64,000 nt of DNA from Sphingomonas sp. Leaf343 (GCF_001423765.1 NZ_LMPG01000010.1:63220-127219), one strand, 5' to 3'. Shown: positions 37,447 to 47,381, numbered from the stretch's first letter. Notes: generated from the letters alone by a model not told the origin. Numbers and translations: made by a program.

Positions 37447-40089
37447 TCAGGATACCAGCGCCGCGCGGATCGCGTCGAGCGCACCGGCCGCCTTGTCGCC
37501 GTCCGGTCCGCCGCCCTGTGCCATATCGGGACGACCGCCGCCGCCCTTGCCGCCGACCGCCGCGACGGCGACCTGAAGCAGCTCGACTGCGTTGCGGGTG
37601 CCGACGAGGTCGGGGGTGACTCCCACCGCGATCGAGGCGCGGCCATCGTTGACGGCGACGATCGCCGCGACGCCGGAGCCGAGCCGTTGCTTCGCCTCGT
37701 CCACCGCACCCCGAAGCCCCTTGGCGTCGAAGCCGTCGAGCACCTGACCGATAAAGGCTGTGCCGCCGACGTCCTCCGGACCGGCGGGTGCACCCGCGCC
37801 GCCGCCGGTCGCGATCGCCTTCTTCGCCTCCGCCAGTTCGCGCTCCAGCCGCTTGCGGTCGTCGAGCAGGGCGGCGACGCGCGCGGGCACCTCATCGGGC
37901 GTGGTGCGGAGCGTCGATGCAGCTTCCCGCAGCACCTCGTCGCGGTGAGAGAACCACGCGCGGGCAGCTTCGCCGGTCAGCGCCTCGACGCGGCGGACGC
38001 CGGACGACACGGCACCCTCGCCGATCACCTTGAACAGGCCGATCTCGCCCAGCGCGCCGACATGCGTGCCGCCGCAGAGTTCGAGGCTGTAGGCGCCGTC
38101 GTCGTCCTGCCCCATCGACACGACACGGACCTCGTCGCCGTATTTCTCGCCGAACAGCGCCATCGCGCCCTCTGCGATGGCTTCGTCAGGCGTCATCAGG
38201 CGGGTGACGACGGGGCCATTACCGCGGACCTGCTCGTTCACGCGCGTTTCGACCTCGGCGATGTCCGCAGCGGTAACGGCGACCGGTTGCGAGAAGTCGA
38301 AGCGCAGGCGGTCGGGCGCGACCAGCGAGCCCTTTTGCGCGACATGCGTGCCGAGCCGCTGGCGCAGCGCCTCATGCAACAAGTGGGTCGCCGAGTGGTT
38401 GGCGCGGATCGCGGCGCGACGGGTCAGGTCGATCGCCAGCTTCACGGCGTCGCCGACCCTGATCTCGCCCGACTGGACGTCGGCGTGATGGACCCAGATG
38501 CGGCCGAGTTGCTTCGACGTGTCGGTGACGAGCGCGTGCAGGCCGACGTCGCTCGACACGATGCCGGCATCGCCGACCTGACCGCCGGATTCGGCGTAGA
38601 ACGGCGTCTGGTTGACGACGATCGCAACTGTTTCGCCGGCGGTGGCGTGATCGACGCGCACGCCGTCGCGGATCAGCGCGACGACCTCCGCCTCGCCGGT
38701 GTCGTTGGCGTAGCCGGTGAACTCGGTCGAGCCGGACTGTTCGGCGATGTCGAACCACAGGTCGTCCGAAGCCTTGGCGCCCGACCCCTTCCATGCGGCG
38801 CGGGCGGCGCGCTTCTGTTCGGCCATCGCCGCGTCGAACCCGGCACGATCGACCGCGAGCCCCTGCGCGCGCAGGGCGTCCTCGGTCAGGTCGTACGGAA
38901 AGCCGTAGGTGTCGTAGAGCTTGAACGCGGTTTCGCCAGCCAGCGTGCCGCCCTCTGCCAGGCCCGCCGTCGCCTCGTCGAGAAGCTTCAGGCCGCGGTC
39001 GAGCGTCTGGCGGAAACGCGTCTCCTCCTGCTGGAGCGTCGCCTCGATCAGCGGCTGCGCGCGGACCAGTTCGGGAAAGGCCGCGCCCATCTCGGCGACG
39101 AGCGCCGGCACGAGCCGGTGCATCAACGGCTCCTTCGCGCCGATCAGGTGGGCGTGGCGCATCGCACGCCGCATGATCCGGCGCAGGACATAGCCCCTGC
39201 CCTCGTTCGCCGGCAGCACCCCGTCCGCGACGAGGAACCCGGCCGAGCGCAGATGGTCGGCGATGACGCGGTGCGACGCCTTCCACTCGCCGTCGGGCGC
39301 AGTGTGGGTGAGCGCGGTCGAGGCAGCGATCAGCGCCCTGAAAGTGTCGGTGTCGTAATTATCGTGGACGCCTTGCATCACGGCGGCGACGCGTTCGAGA
39401 CCCATGCCGGTGTCGATCGACTTCTTCGGCAGCTCGCCGACGATCTCGTTCGCGTCCTGCTCATATTGCATGAACACGAGGTTCCAGATCTCGACGAAGC
39501 GATCGCCGTCCTCGTCCGGCGAGCCGGGAGGGCCACCGGCGATATGGTCGCCGTGATCGAAGAAGATTTCCGAGCAGGGGCCGCAAGGGCCGCTGTCGCC
39601 CATCGCCCAGAAATTGTCCTTGGTCGGGATGCGGATGATCCGGTGATCGGGCAGGCCGGCGATCTTCTTCCAGAGATCGAACGCCTCGTCATCGGTATGG
39701 TAGACGGTGGCGGTCAGGCGATCCGGGTCGAGGCCCCATTCCTTCGTCAGCAGGGTCCACGCGTGAACGATCGCCTGTTCCTTGAAATAGTCGCCGAACG
39801 AGAAATTGCCGAGCATCTCGAAGAAGGTGTGGTGCCGCGCGGTGTAGCCGACATTGTCGAGATCGTTGTGCTTTCCGCCCGCGCGCACGCATTTCTGCGA
39901 CGACGTGGCGGTGACGTAGGGGCGGCTTTCGAGGCCGGTGAACACGTTCTTGAACGGGACCATGCCCGCGTTGACGAACATCAGCGTCGGATCGTTCTGC
40001 GGCACCAGCGGCGCGGACGGCACGATGCGGTGACCGGTCGAGCCGAAGTAATCGAGGAAGCCGCGGCGGATGTCGTTCGTGGATGTCAT
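37447..40089 (-). CDS. alaS: Alanyl-tRNA synthetase
   Basis: Charges tRNA(Ala). The 880-residue class II enzyme has the catalytic domain ([20 protein letters not shown], shortened here; [13 protein letters not shown]), the editing domain with HSATHLLH and CGGTHV, both zinc-binding motifs, and the C-Ala domain with a coiled coil and a Gly/Pro-rich hinge ([15 protein letters not shown]). It starts at ATG 40089 ([14 protein letters not shown]). A palindromic repeat lies 64-110 nt upstream. In its order relative to recA it is reversed compared with some bacteria, with other genes between. Confidence 0.96.
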   Translation of the reverse strand: MTSTNDIRRGFLDYFGSTGHRIVPSAPLVPQNDPTLMFVNAGMVPFKNVFTGLESRPYVTATSSQKCVRAGGKHNDLDNVGYTARHHTFFEMLGNFSFGDYFKEQAIVHAWTLLTKEWGLDPDRLTATVYHTDDEAFDLWKKIAGLPDHRIIRIPTKDNFWAMGDSGPCGPCSEIFFDHGDHIAGGPPGSPDEDGDRFVEIWNLVFMQYEQDANEIVGELPKKSIDTGMGLERVAAVMQGVHDNYDTDTFRALIAASTALTHTAPDGEWKASHRVIADHLRSAGFLVADGVLPANEGRGYVLRRIMRRAMRHAHLIGAKEPLMHRLVPALVAEMGAAFPELVRAQPLIEATLQQEETRFRQTLDRGLKLLDEATAGLAEGGTLAGETAFKLYDTYGFPYDLTEDALRAQGLAVDRAGFDAAMAEQKRAARAAWKGSGAKASDDLWFDIAEQSGSTEFTGYANDTGEAEVVALIRDGVRVDHATAGETVAIVVNQTPFYAESGGQVGDAGIVSSDVGLHALVTDTSKQLGRIWVHHADVQSGEIRVGDAVKLAIDLTRRAAIRANHSATHLLHEALRQRLGTHVAQKGSLVAPDRLRFDFSQPVAVTAADIAEVETRVNEQVRGNGPVVTRLMTPDEAIAEGAMALFGEKYGDEVRVVSMGQDDDGAYSLELCGGTHVGALGEIGLFKVIGEGAVSSGVRRVEALTGEAARAWFSHRDEVLREAASTLRTTPDEVPARVAALLDDRKRLERELAEAKKAIATGGGAGAPAGPEDVGGTAFIGQVLDGFDAKGLRGAVDEAKQRLGSGVAAIVAVNDGRASIAVGVTPDLVGTRNAVELLQVAVAAVGGKGGGGRPDMAQGGGPDGDKAAGALDAIRAALVS

Positions 40090-40152
40090 GGGGCAGCGGC
40101 TTAGGCGAGCGACGGGATCGGCTCAAGCGCCCGATTCGCGGGGGACGAGACA

Positions 40153-40199
40153 CCGAAGTGGAGGAAGTGGAGGCGCTGGACGGATGTCCTCCACTTCGG
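40153..40199. repeat. Palindromic repeat, copy 1
   Basis: CCGAAGTGGAGGA (40153-40165) and TCCTCCACTTCGG (40187-40199) form a 13-bp perfect inverted repeat. The left arm also contains the 9-mer GAAGTGGAG twice in tandem (40155-40163, 40164-40172), so the right arm can pair with either, giving two mutually exclusive hairpins. A second copy lies at 45171 in the same orientation. This copy is upstream of alaS in a 212-bp gap; I see nothing else there. Confidence 0.85.
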
Positions 40200-40301
40200 C
40201 GCAGTGGCGCGGTTAGTGGAAGATGTTTGCTGTCGGGGCGTGAGGGCGGGCATGCGGGCGTTGTACGCGACGGCGGTGGTGTAGGACAGGATTTGACGGG
40301 C

Positions 40302-40970
40302 TCAGCCGTCGACGCCCCAGCGCAGGCCACCGGGCAGCGGGTCATGGGCGTAGTCGATCTGGAGCACGCGCCGGCGCCGCGACGGGGTGGTTCGTGCCGA
40401 TCGATGCAGGATGGGCGTGCTGTAGAACCATACCTCGCCTGCATCGGCGAGACAGGCATATTCGCCGCCAGCCTCGACGATCGAGCCGATCGCGTCCTCG
40501 GCGATGTAGCCGAGCCGGTGCGAGCCGGGGACGACCATCAAGGCACCGTTGTCCGCATCCACCGCGTCGACATGGATGCGGACGGTCAGCATGTGCTCGA
40601 TGACGCCGATCGGCGGCGCGACGTGGAGGCGGCCCTGCTTCACGGTAAACGGTCCGAAGCCGTCGGTTTCGACGCGCTCGGCCACCTCGATCGTGCGATC
40701 CTGATGCCAGCCGAGCGCCCAATTGGCTCCGTCACGTTTGTCGAACAGCAACGCGCGGACCGGCCGGGCATCGTCGCCGATCATCGTGGCTGCCGCTGCC
40801 GTGATGTCGGCCAGCGCCGGGAAGGCGTCGAGCAAGCCCGGGTCGATGCGTTTTCCGGGCTGGGTGGCCGGGAGGGCCTCGAATAGTCCCGACACCGCAT
40901 CGCGTGCGTCGTCGTTCAGGCGGTGCGGCCATTTCGCGTAGCCGCTCGTGGCGAGATCGCGCCGCATCAT
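40302..40970 (-). CDS. Phytanoyl-CoA dioxygenase family protein
   Basis: A 222-residue Fe(II)/2-oxoglutarate oxygenase of the PhyH type. It has the metal motif GWHQDRTIEV (HxD), a distal His (ILHRSART) and an Arg that could hold 2-oxoglutarate (RRRRVLQIDYA). The substrate is unknown. The start ATG at 40970 lies inside the stop of the upstream M24 peptidase (ATGA), so the two are translated together. Hydroxylation of a small molecule or amino acid released by the peptidase is possible, but speculative. Confidence 0.82.
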   Translation of the reverse strand: MMRRDLATSGYAKWPHRLNDDARDAVSGLFEALPATQPGKRIDPGLLDAFPALADITAAAATMIGDDARPVRALLFDKRDGANWALGWHQDRTIEVAERVETDGFGPFTVKQGRLHVAPPIGVIEHMLTVRIHVDAVDADNGALMVVPGSHRLGYIAEDAIGSIVEAGGEYACLADAGEVWFYSTPILHRSARTTPSRRRRVLQIDYAHDPLPGGLRWGVDG

Positions 40971-42217
40971 ACCGGCGCGTCGAGCGACCGGGGCGGCTTG
41001 CTGAACCACTTCGGACCGGTCGGGGTCATGTGGAAGCAATCCTCCAGCCGGACACCGAACTTCCCCGGCAGGTACAGGCCGGGTTCGTCGGAGAAGCACA
41101 TGCCGGCGGCGAGCGGCGTCGCCTCGTTATGGACGAGGTTGACGGGTTCGTGGCCGTCCATGCCGATGCCGTGCCCGGTGCGGTGCGACAGGCCGGGCAG
41201 GCGGTAGCGGGGGCCGTAGCCGGCGCTTTCGTAATAGCGGCGGACGGCGTCGTCGACGCTGCCGGCGGGTGCGCTGATTTTTGCGGCGGCGAAGGCGATC
41301 TGCTGGCCGCGCGCGACGGTGTCCCAGACTTTCCGGTGTTCCAGCGTGGCGGTGCCGTGGACCCAGGTGCGCGACACGTCCGATTGATAGCCGAGGACGG
41401 TGCAGCCGCAATCCATCAGCACGACCTGTCCGTCGGCGACGCGGATGACCTCCCGGCTGCCGTGCGGAAGCGCGGCGGCCGGGCCGATCAGGGCGAGGGC
41501 GAATTCGGGACTGCCGCCGAGCTTGCGGGTGGCGGCGTTCATGAGCGCGCCGATCTCCGCGCCGGTCATGCCCGCTTCGACCCGCGGATGCGTCCAGCGG
41601 TAGGCGGCGATCGTCACGTCGGTGGCGACCTGCATCAGTGCGATCTCCGCCGGGGTCTTGAGCATGCGACAGCCGCGCACGACCGCGTTGGCGCTGGTCA
41701 GGCGGGCGCGGGGCAGCGCGGCGGCGAGTGCCTCGACCGCGAAGAAGCGGACGGTTTCCTCGATGCCGATCGGCCGCGTGCCGAGGCGGCGATCGGTCAG
41801 GAAACCGGCGACGGTGCGCAGCGGGTCCTGATCCTCCTGCCATACGCGCACGTCCGCCGGGATCGCCAGCGTCTGGCGGACCGAGGGTTCCTCGAAAAAG
41901 GGCGTGACGATGCACGGGCGACCCTCCACCGGGATGACGACGGCGGTCAGCCGTTCGCTCCGGCCCCAGCGAACGCCGGTGAAATAGGTCATCGACGACC
42001 CCGATTCGATCAGGATCGCGCCGAGGCCGTTCGCCTTCATCAGCGCCTGCGCACGGGCAAGGCGACCGGCATATTCCTGCGGCCCGATCGGAACCGCGTC
42101 GCGCGTGATATCCTGAAGCCGCGACAGGTCCGGCCCGGCGGCGCGGAGTGCGCCCGCGACGGACAGGAACGGCAGCGCGGTGGCGGCGGCGAGCAGATGG
42201 CGGCGGGTGGCGAACAT
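40967..42217 (-). CDS. M24 family metallopeptidase (Xaa-Pro type) with Tat-like signal
   Basis: 416 residues. The N-terminus (RRHLLAAATALPFLSVAGA) looks like a Tat signal peptide, which suggests export. The M24 'pita-bread' domain has all five metal ligands in place: MDCGC (Asp), SDVSRTWV (Asp), THGxG-like HGIGMDG (His), DEPGLYL (Glu) and VRLEDCF (Glu). Xaa-Pro or related dipeptidase activity is likely. It is divergent from the symporter at 42292 (74 bp) and coupled to the PhyH gene downstream. Confidence 0.85.
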   Translation of the reverse strand: MFATRRHLLAAATALPFLSVAGALRAAGPDLSRLQDITRDAVPIGPQEYAGRLARAQALMKANGLGAILIESGSSMTYFTGVRWGRSERLTAVVIPVEGRPCIVTPFFEEPSVRQTLAIPADVRVWQEDQDPLRTVAGFLTDRRLGTRPIGIEETVRFFAVEALAAALPRARLTSANAVVRGCRMLKTPAEIALMQVATDVTIAAYRWTHPRVEAGMTGAEIGALMNAATRKLGGSPEFALALIGPAAALPHGSREVIRVADGQVVLMDCGCTVLGYQSDVSRTWVHGTATLEHRKVWDTVARGQQIAFAAAKISAPAGSVDDAVRRYYESAGYGPRYRLPGLSHRTGHGIGMDGHEPVNLVHNEATPLAAGMCFSDEPGLYLPGKFGVRLEDCFHMTPTGPKWFSKPPRSLDAPV

Positions 42218-42291
42218 GATCGAGGTGGGTAGGCCCCTTGACCGCGCCGCCGCAATCCCCTTCCCTTCCCGGCACGTATCGGGAGTTCGGA

Positions 42292-43626
42292 ATGGCCATG
42301 CGCCTCACTTACTGGATTTTGGGCGCGCTCGTTCTGGGGCTGGTCATCGGTTGGGGGCTGCATGTCGCTATCGACGACGGCAGCGCGGCGTCGGCGGACC
42401 GGCTGACGACGATCGCGGGATATTTCTCGATCCTGACGACGCTGTTCCTGCGCCTTATCAAGATGATTATCGCGCCTTTGGTGTTTTCGACGCTGGTCGT
42501 CGGCATCGCGCATATGGGCGACACGGCGGCGCTGGGGCGGGTGGGACTGAAGAGTCTGGGCTGGTTCGTGACCGCCAGCTTGTTGTCGCTGACGCTGGGG
42601 CTGATCCTGGTCAACGTGCTGCAACCGGGTGTCGGGCTGGCGCTGCCGTTGCCGCCGGCCACAGCGGACGCCGGTTTGGCGCGGGCGGCGTTCGATCTGA
42701 AGACGTTCGTCAGCCATATCGTGCCGGCGTCGATGGTCGAGGCGATGGCGACGAACGAGATTTTGCAGATCGTCGTTTTTTCCGTCTTCGTCGGCGTGGC
42801 GATCACGGCGGTCGGCGAGAAGGCCGCGCCGCTGGTGCGCGCGGTCGAGGCGCTGGTCGCGGTGATGTTGCAGATCACCAACTACGTCATGCGGTTCGCG
42901 CCGATCGCGGTGTTCGCAGCGGTCGCGTCGACGCTGGCCGAGCGTGGGCCGGGCGTACTCGGCGACCTCGCCTATTTCATGGGGTCCTTCTATCTCGGGC
43001 TGGCGCTGCTGTGGCTGCTGCTGATCGGGATCGCATTCGTGCTGCTCGGGCCGCGGACGCGGTTTCTGGTGCGGTATATCCGCGATCCGCTGATCCTCGC
43101 CTTTTCGACCGCATCGTCTGAGGCGGCGTATCCACGGACGCTGGAGGCGCTGGACAAGTTCGGGGTGCCGCCGCGGATCGCCAGTTTCGTGTTGCCGCTA
43201 GGCTATTCGTTCAATCTCGACGGATCGATGATGTACATGACGTTCGCGTCGCTGTTCATCGCGCAGGCCTACGGCATCCATCTGTCGATCGGCGAGCAGA
43301 TCACGATGCTGCTGGTGCTGATGGTGACGTCGAAGGGCATCGCCGGCGTGCCGCGCGCGTCGCTGGTGGTGATCGCGGGGACGCTGTCGCTGTTCAAGAT
43401 TCCAGAGGCGGGGTTGCTGCTGATCCTGGCGGTGGATCATTTCCTCGACATGGGCCGGTCCGCGACCAACGTCATCGGCAACGCGATCGCGGCGTCGGTG
43501 GTGGCGAAGTGGGAGGGCGGGCTCGATCCGCGCGAGGACCCGGACGTGATCGCCGCTACCGCCCCGGCGGGCGGTGGCCCGGCGGTGGCGGTGGAGCGGT
43601 TCGAGGATATACCCCCGCGCGCTTAG
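42292..43626 (+). CDS. Dicarboxylate/amino acid:cation symporter (DAACS)
   Basis: 444-residue glutamate/C4-dicarboxylate transporter homologue with eight hydrophobic segments and two re-entrant loops. The signatures are AFSTASSEAAYP (HP1), GYSFNLDGSMMYM (TM7, NMDGT-like) and DMGRSATNVIGN (TM8). The TM8 motif with DMGR is closer to the GltP/GltT side than to DctA, so acidic amino acids are a fair guess. ATG 42292 follows GGGAG. It stands opposite the peptidase gene, which could release substrate for it. Confidence 0.9.
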   Translation: MAMRLTYWILGALVLGLVIGWGLHVAIDDGSAASADRLTTIAGYFSILTTLFLRLIKMIIAPLVFSTLVVGIAHMGDTAALGRVGLKSLGWFVTASLLSLTLGLILVNVLQPGVGLALPLPPATADAGLARAAFDLKTFVSHIVPASMVEAMATNEILQIVVFSVFVGVAITAVGEKAAPLVRAVEALVAVMLQITNYVMRFAPIAVFAAVASTLAERGPGVLGDLAYFMGSFYLGLALLWLLLIGIAFVLLGPRTRFLVRYIRDPLILAFSTASSEAAYPRTLEALDKFGVPPRIASFVLPLGYSFNLDGSMMYMTFASLFIAQAYGIHLSIGEQITMLLVLMVTSKGIAGVPRASLVVIAGTLSLFKIPEAGLLLILAVDHFLDMGRSATNVIGNAIAASVVAKWEGGLDPREDPDVIAATAPAGGGPAVAVERFEDIPPRA

Positions 43627-43629
43627 GGT

Positions 43630-44256
43630 TCAGGCGTAGCGATAGGGGCCGCCCGCCTTCAGTGCGGCCTGATAGGCGGGTCGCGCGTGGACCTTCTCGA
43701 TCCAGGCGATCGTCGCCGGGCGGCCGGTATCGAGACCCGCGCGGTTGCGGGCGGCCTCCAACGGGAAACTCATCATGATGTCGGCGGCGGAGATCGCGTC
43801 GCCGGCGAACCACGGCCGCTGCGACAGCTCGCTCTCGACGTAATCGAGATGACGATCGATCATCGGCTGGATGCGGCCGGCGATCGTGTTGCCGACCAGT
43901 GGGATGCGCCCGAGGATCAGCTTCACGAGCAAGGGCGGCATCAGCGACCCTTCGGCGTAGTGCAGCCAGAAGCGATAGCGCAGCACCGCATCCCGGTGCG
44001 CCCGGGGTCCGAGGCGGCCGTCCGCCTTCTCGACCAGATATTCCACGATCGCTCCGGTTTCGGCGACGATCGTGCCGTCGTCCTCGATCACCGGCGACTT
44101 GCCGAGCGGGTGGACGCGGCGCAGTTCGGGCGGGGCGAGCATCGTCTTCGCATCGCGGGCGTAGCGCTTCACCTCATAGGGGAGGCCGAGTTCCTCCAGC
44201 ATCCACAGGATGCGCTGCGAGCGCGAATTTTCGAGATGGTGGACGATGATGGTCAT
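43630..44256 (-). CDS. Glutathione S-transferase
   Basis: 208-residue GST. It has a thioredoxin-like N-terminal domain (HHLENSRSQRILWMLEELGL, PLGKSPVIEDDG, ETGAIVEYL) and an all-alpha C-terminal domain (ISAADIMMSFPLE, the N-capping Asp motif). The candidate catalytic Ser lies at SRSQR. The start ATG at 44256 overlaps the upstream methyltransferase stop (ATGA); the stop lies 3 bp from the stop of the convergent symporter. The substrate is unknown. Confidence 0.9.
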   Translation of the reverse strand: MTIIVHHLENSRSQRILWMLEELGLPYEVKRYARDAKTMLAPPELRRVHPLGKSPVIEDDGTIVAETGAIVEYLVEKADGRLGPRAHRDAVLRYRFWLHYAEGSLMPPLLVKLILGRIPLVGNTIAGRIQPMIDRHLDYVESELSQRPWFAGDAISAADIMMSFPLEAARNRAGLDTGRPATIAWIEKVHARPAYQAALKAGGPYRYA

Positions 44257-45074
44257 GACGGCTCCCCTGCATGCGCGCGCCAGATCCATGCCGATGCGGG
44301 CAGGACGACGCGATCTTCGATGCGGTAACGCGCGAGCGCGGCGGAGAGACGCGCGCTCAACTGCGGGCGGTCCGCGGCGTCGGCGATCGCCCGCGCGACC
44401 GGGCCGATTCGCGTGAGGAACGAGGTGGCTTCGGCGACGGGATCGGTCCCCTCGCCCGCGACATAATCGAACTCGATCGCGGCGGCGGTGATCGCGGTCC
44501 AGCCCGTTCGGGTCAGCAGGTCGAGGACGTACGGCATGTCCGCGAAGGCGAACGGACCGGGGGCGTAGCCGATCGCATCGACTGGCGCTCGACCGGTGAC
44601 ATCCTCGACCAGTGCGGCGGCGAAGGCGTTGCGGGTCCGCTCGCGGAAGCAGGAGAAGACGAGCGGTGCGCCGGGTCTGGCGATTGCGCGGAGGCGGGTG
44701 AAGGCGGCGACCGGGTCGGCGAAGAACATGACGCCGTGGCGGGAATAGAGGAGGTCGAGGGGCTGCGGCAGCGGGTCGGTCGCGGCGTCAGCGATGCGAA
44801 AGCTCGCGGCCGGAACACGGGTCCGGGCGACGGCGACGAGTGGTTCGGACAGGTCGATGCCGGTGATGCGGAGATCCGGCCTGGCGCTGGCGAGCGCCGC
44901 ACTGGTCGCTCCCGCCCCGCAACCGATATCGAGGGCCGTACCCGTGTGGGGGGCCGCGGCGAGGATGGCGGCGTCCAGATGGCAGGCGAGATCGGAGAGG
45001 CTGCGGTCGGTGCGGTGATACTCGGCGGCCCAGACGTCGCCGACGCGGGTTTGCCAGTCCGTCGTAGAAGTCAT
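44253..45074 (-). CDS. Class I SAM-dependent methyltransferase
   Basis: 273 residues with the Rossmann SAM motif ALDIGCGAGATSAAL, ITGIDLSEPLV (motif II acidic residue) and DLLYSRHGVMFFADP. It resembles small-molecule methyltransferases of the UbiE/COQ5-like superfamily. It forms a two-gene unit with the glutathione transferase. The palindromic repeat copy 2 lies 97 bp upstream. The substrate is unknown. Confidence 0.85.
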   Translation of the reverse strand: MTSTTDWQTRVGDVWAAEYHRTDRSLSDLACHLDAAILAAAPHTGTALDIGCGAGATSAALASARPDLRITGIDLSEPLVAVARTRVPAASFRIADAATDPLPQPLDLLYSRHGVMFFADPVAAFTRLRAIARPGAPLVFSCFRERTRNAFAAALVEDVTGRAPVDAIGYAPGPFAFADMPYVLDLLTRTGWTAITAAAIEFDYVAGEGTDPVAEATSFLTRIGPVARAIADAADRPQLSARLSAALARYRIEDRVVLPASAWIWRAHAGEPS

Positions 45075-45170
45075 CGCTTGGGCCTTTGCCGGGTCAGGAG
45101 TGATCGGGGCGGGATTGCCGCGTCGCTTCGTTGCTTACAGCGGTGGAAAGTTCGGTGCTGCCATATTTAG

Positions 45171-45214
45171 CCGAAGTGGAGGAAGTGGAGGCGTTCGCGG
45201 GGTCCTCCACTTCG
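45171..45214. repeat. Palindromic repeat, copy 2
   Basis: CCGAAGTGGAGGA (45171-45183) and TCCTCCACTTCG (45203-45214). The first 23 bases match copy 1 at 40153 exactly, including the tandem GAAGTGGAG; the loop differs in sequence and is shorter. It lies in the 206-bp gap between the methyltransferase start and recA, just beyond the recA terminator. Confidence 0.85.
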
Positions 45215-45221
45215 CACCAAC

Positions 45222-45253
45222 GAAAAGGGGGCCGCCGTTGCCGGCAGCCCCCC
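45222..45253 (-). terminator. recA rho-independent terminator
   Basis: In the minus-strand RNA, GGGGGCUGCCG pairs with CGGCGGCCCCC around a short loop (one mismatch) and is followed by UUUUCG. It begins 27 nt after the recA stop. Confidence 0.75.
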
Positions 45254-45280
45254 GATCGACACGCGAAAGGCGTGCCGGGT

Positions 45281-46354
45281 TCAAACGTCGTCGTCCTCGC
45301 CGGGACCGACCATCAGTTCCTCCGCGACCTTGTCGGTGCGCTGACGGATGGCCTTTTCGAGGCGGCCCGACAATTCGGGGTTCTCGCGCAGGTAGGTCTT
45401 GGCGTTCTCGCGGCCCTGCCCGATGCGGATCGAATCGTAGCTGAACCACGAACCGGACTTCTCGACGAGGCCCGCCTTCACGCCGAGATCGAGGATCTCG
45501 CCAATCTTGGAGATGCCCTCGCCGTACATGATGTCGAATTCGACCTGCTTGAACGGCGGTGCGACCTTGTTCTTCACCACCTTCACGCGGGTGGCGTTGC
45601 CGGTGATCTCCTCGCCGGCCTTGATCGCGCCGGTGCGGCGGATGTCGAGGCGGACGGACGCGTAGAACTTCAGCGCGTTGCCGCCCGTCGTCGTCTCCGG
45701 ATTGCCGTACATCACGCCGATCTTCATGCGCAGCTGGTTGATGAAGATCACCATGCAGCGCGAACGGCTGATCGAGCCGGTCAGCTTGCGCAGGCTCTGC
45801 GACATCAGGCGGGCCTGAAGACCGACATGGCTGTCGCCCATCTCGCCCTCGATCTCCGCGCGCGGGACGAGCGCGGCGACCGAGTCGACGACGAGCACGT
45901 CGATCGCGTTGGAGCGGACGAGCGTGTCGACGATCTCCAGCGCCTGCTCGCCGGTATCCGGCTGCGACACGATCAGTTCGTCGATGTTGACGCCCAACTT
46001 CTTGGCATAGACGGGGTCGAGCGCGTGTTCGGCATCGACGAACGCCGCGGTGCCGCCGCCGCGCTGCGCCTCCGCGATGACATGCAGCGCGAGCGTGGTC
46101 TTGCCCGAGGATTCAGGGCCATAGACCTCGATCACGCGGCCGCGCGGCAAGCCGCCGACGCCAAGGGCGATGTCGAGGCCGAGCGAGCCGGTGGAGATCG
46201 TTTCGACCTGCATCGTCTCCTTGGAGCCGAGCCTCATCGCGGAGCCCTTGCCGAAGGCACGGTCGATCTGGGCCAGTGCGGCGTCGAGCGCCTTTTGCCG
46301 GTCGGTGGTAGCGGTTGCCATGCCGGTGTCGATCACTTTCAGATTGGCGGCCAT
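45281..46354 (-). CDS. recA: Recombinase RecA
   Basis: Strand exchange and LexA co-protease. The 357 residues contain Walker [10 protein letters not shown] (79-87), [18 protein letters not shown]-like ([18 protein letters not shown]), LMSQSLRKL (L2 region follows as GNALKFYAS), and an acidic C-terminus (GPGEDDDV). The start is ATG 46354. An SOS operator overlaps the promoter (46409-46445), and a terminator follows the gene. ispE lies on the same strand upstream, separated by 181 bp. Confidence 0.97.
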   Translation of the reverse strand: MAANLKVIDTGMATATTDRQKALDAALAQIDRAFGKGSAMRLGSKETMQVETISTGSLGLDIALGVGGLPRGRVIEVYGPESSGKTTLALHVIAEAQRGGGTAAFVDAEHALDPVYAKKLGVNIDELIVSQPDTGEQALEIVDTLVRSNAIDVLVVDSVAALVPRAEIEGEMGDSHVGLQARLMSQSLRKLTGSISRSRCMVIFINQLRMKIGVMYGNPETTTGGNALKFYASVRLDIRRTGAIKAGEEITGNATRVKVVKNKVAPPFKQVEFDIMYGEGISKIGEILDLGVKAGLVEKSGSWFSYDSIRIGQGRENAKTYLRENPELSGRLEKAIRQRTDKVAEELMVGPGEDDDV

Positions 46355-46408
46355 CAGGGGCTCCCATCGCTAGAGCAAGCGCGTGGCGGGGGCAACGCGT
46401 CTGGTTCC

Positions 46409-46445
46409 ATGTATATGGTTTGTTCTCTTGGAACAAGATGGGAAC
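46409..46445 (-). promoter_or_regulatory. recA promoter with LexA/SOS box
   Basis: GAAC-AAGATGG-GAAC at 46431-46445 (GTTC-N7-GTTC on the coding strand) is the alphaproteobacterial LexA operator. On the minus strand TTGTTC (46436-46431) is followed after 16 nt by ATACAT (46414-46409), so the operator covers the -35 region. It lies 77 nt before the recA start. Confidence 0.75.
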
Positions 46446-46535
46446 TGCAGGAAGTTCAGGCGCGCCGGGCCGTGAAGAGGAAGGAACGGCGGGCGCGGCA
46501 CCGCTCTCCCCTCGCGGCTTCGTGCGACAAACTTT

Positions 46536-47381
46536 TCAGGTCATGACGGTCGCGAGCGTCCACCAGCCCTTCGCGGAGGCCAAGGCGGCTGCGGTGTCGC
46601 GGGCGTCGGGCGTGTCGAACAGCGCGAAGCAGGTCGCGCCGGAGCCGGACATGCGGGACAGCAGCACGCCGGGGGCGGCATCGAGCAGCGCGCGGACCTC
46701 GCCGATGACCGGGGCGAGCGACCGGGCGGACGCTTCGAGATCGTTGCGGGCGGCCCGGGCGCGGACGAGCAGCGGCCCCTCCCCCAGCGGGCCGCGGTCG
46801 ATCCCGTCCCAGCCGGCGAAGACCGCGGCGGTGGAGACGGCGACGTTGGGATTGACCAGCAGCAACGGCGTACCGGAAGCGCCCTCGATCGGGATCAACG
46901 CTTCGCCCTTGCCGGTGCCGAGCGTGGTGCGGCCGAGCAGGCAGGCGGGCACGTCGGCGCCGAGGCCTTCGGCGATGGCGAACAGCGCAGGCGCGTGCGG
47001 ACCGATACCGGTCAACCTTGCAAGCGCGCGGAGGGTAGCGGCAGCGTCCGCCGAGCCACCACCGATGCCGGATGCGATCGGCAGGTTTTTGGTGAGTGTG
47101 ATCGCGACGGGAGGTGTGGTGTGATGTGTGCGGAAGGCGTCGCGGGCGGCGGTCACGAGGTTGGCGGGCGCCGTTCCATTCCCGACCGCGGAGGGAGATT
47201 GCAGGACTGCCGCGAAGGGACCTTCGATTTCGAACGAGTCCTCGGAAGCTTTCCCAACGGTGATCGTGTCGCCGTCGGCGGCGAAGGCGAACAGGGTTTC
47301 GAGTTCGTGATAGCCGTCCGGCCGGCGATGGCGGACGTGAAGCGCGAGGTTGATCTTGGCGGGAGCGGGTTCTGCGATCAT
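46536..47381 (-). CDS. ispE: 4-diphosphocytidyl-2-C-methyl-D-erythritol kinase
   Basis: ATP-dependent kinase of the MEP pathway, acting between IspD and IspF. The 281-residue GHMP kinase starts with PAPAKINLALHV, has the ATP loop LPIASGIGGGSADAAA and the C-terminal MSGSGATCFALFD. ATG 47381 is the natural start; the frame is open upstream but lacks similarity. The 239-bp gap upstream (47382-47620) holds a palindromic element at 47514. Confidence 0.95.
   Translation of the reverse strand: MIAEPAPAKINLALHVRHRRPDGYHELETLFAFAADGDTITVGKASEDSFEIEGPFAAVLQSPSAVGNGTAPANLVTAARDAFRTHHTTPPVAITLTKNLPIASGIGGGSADAAATLRALARLTGIGPHAPALFAIAEGLGADVPACLLGRTTLGTGKGEALIPIEGASGTPLLLVNPNVAVSTAAVFAGWDGIDRGPLGEGPLLVRARAARNDLEASARSLAPVIGEVRALLDAAPGVLLSRMSGSGATCFALFDTPDARDTAAALASAKGWWTLATVMT

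Noticed and set aside
37687-40104. Open frame of about 805 codons antisense to alaS
   Set aside because: Shadow of alaS; no recognisable motif.
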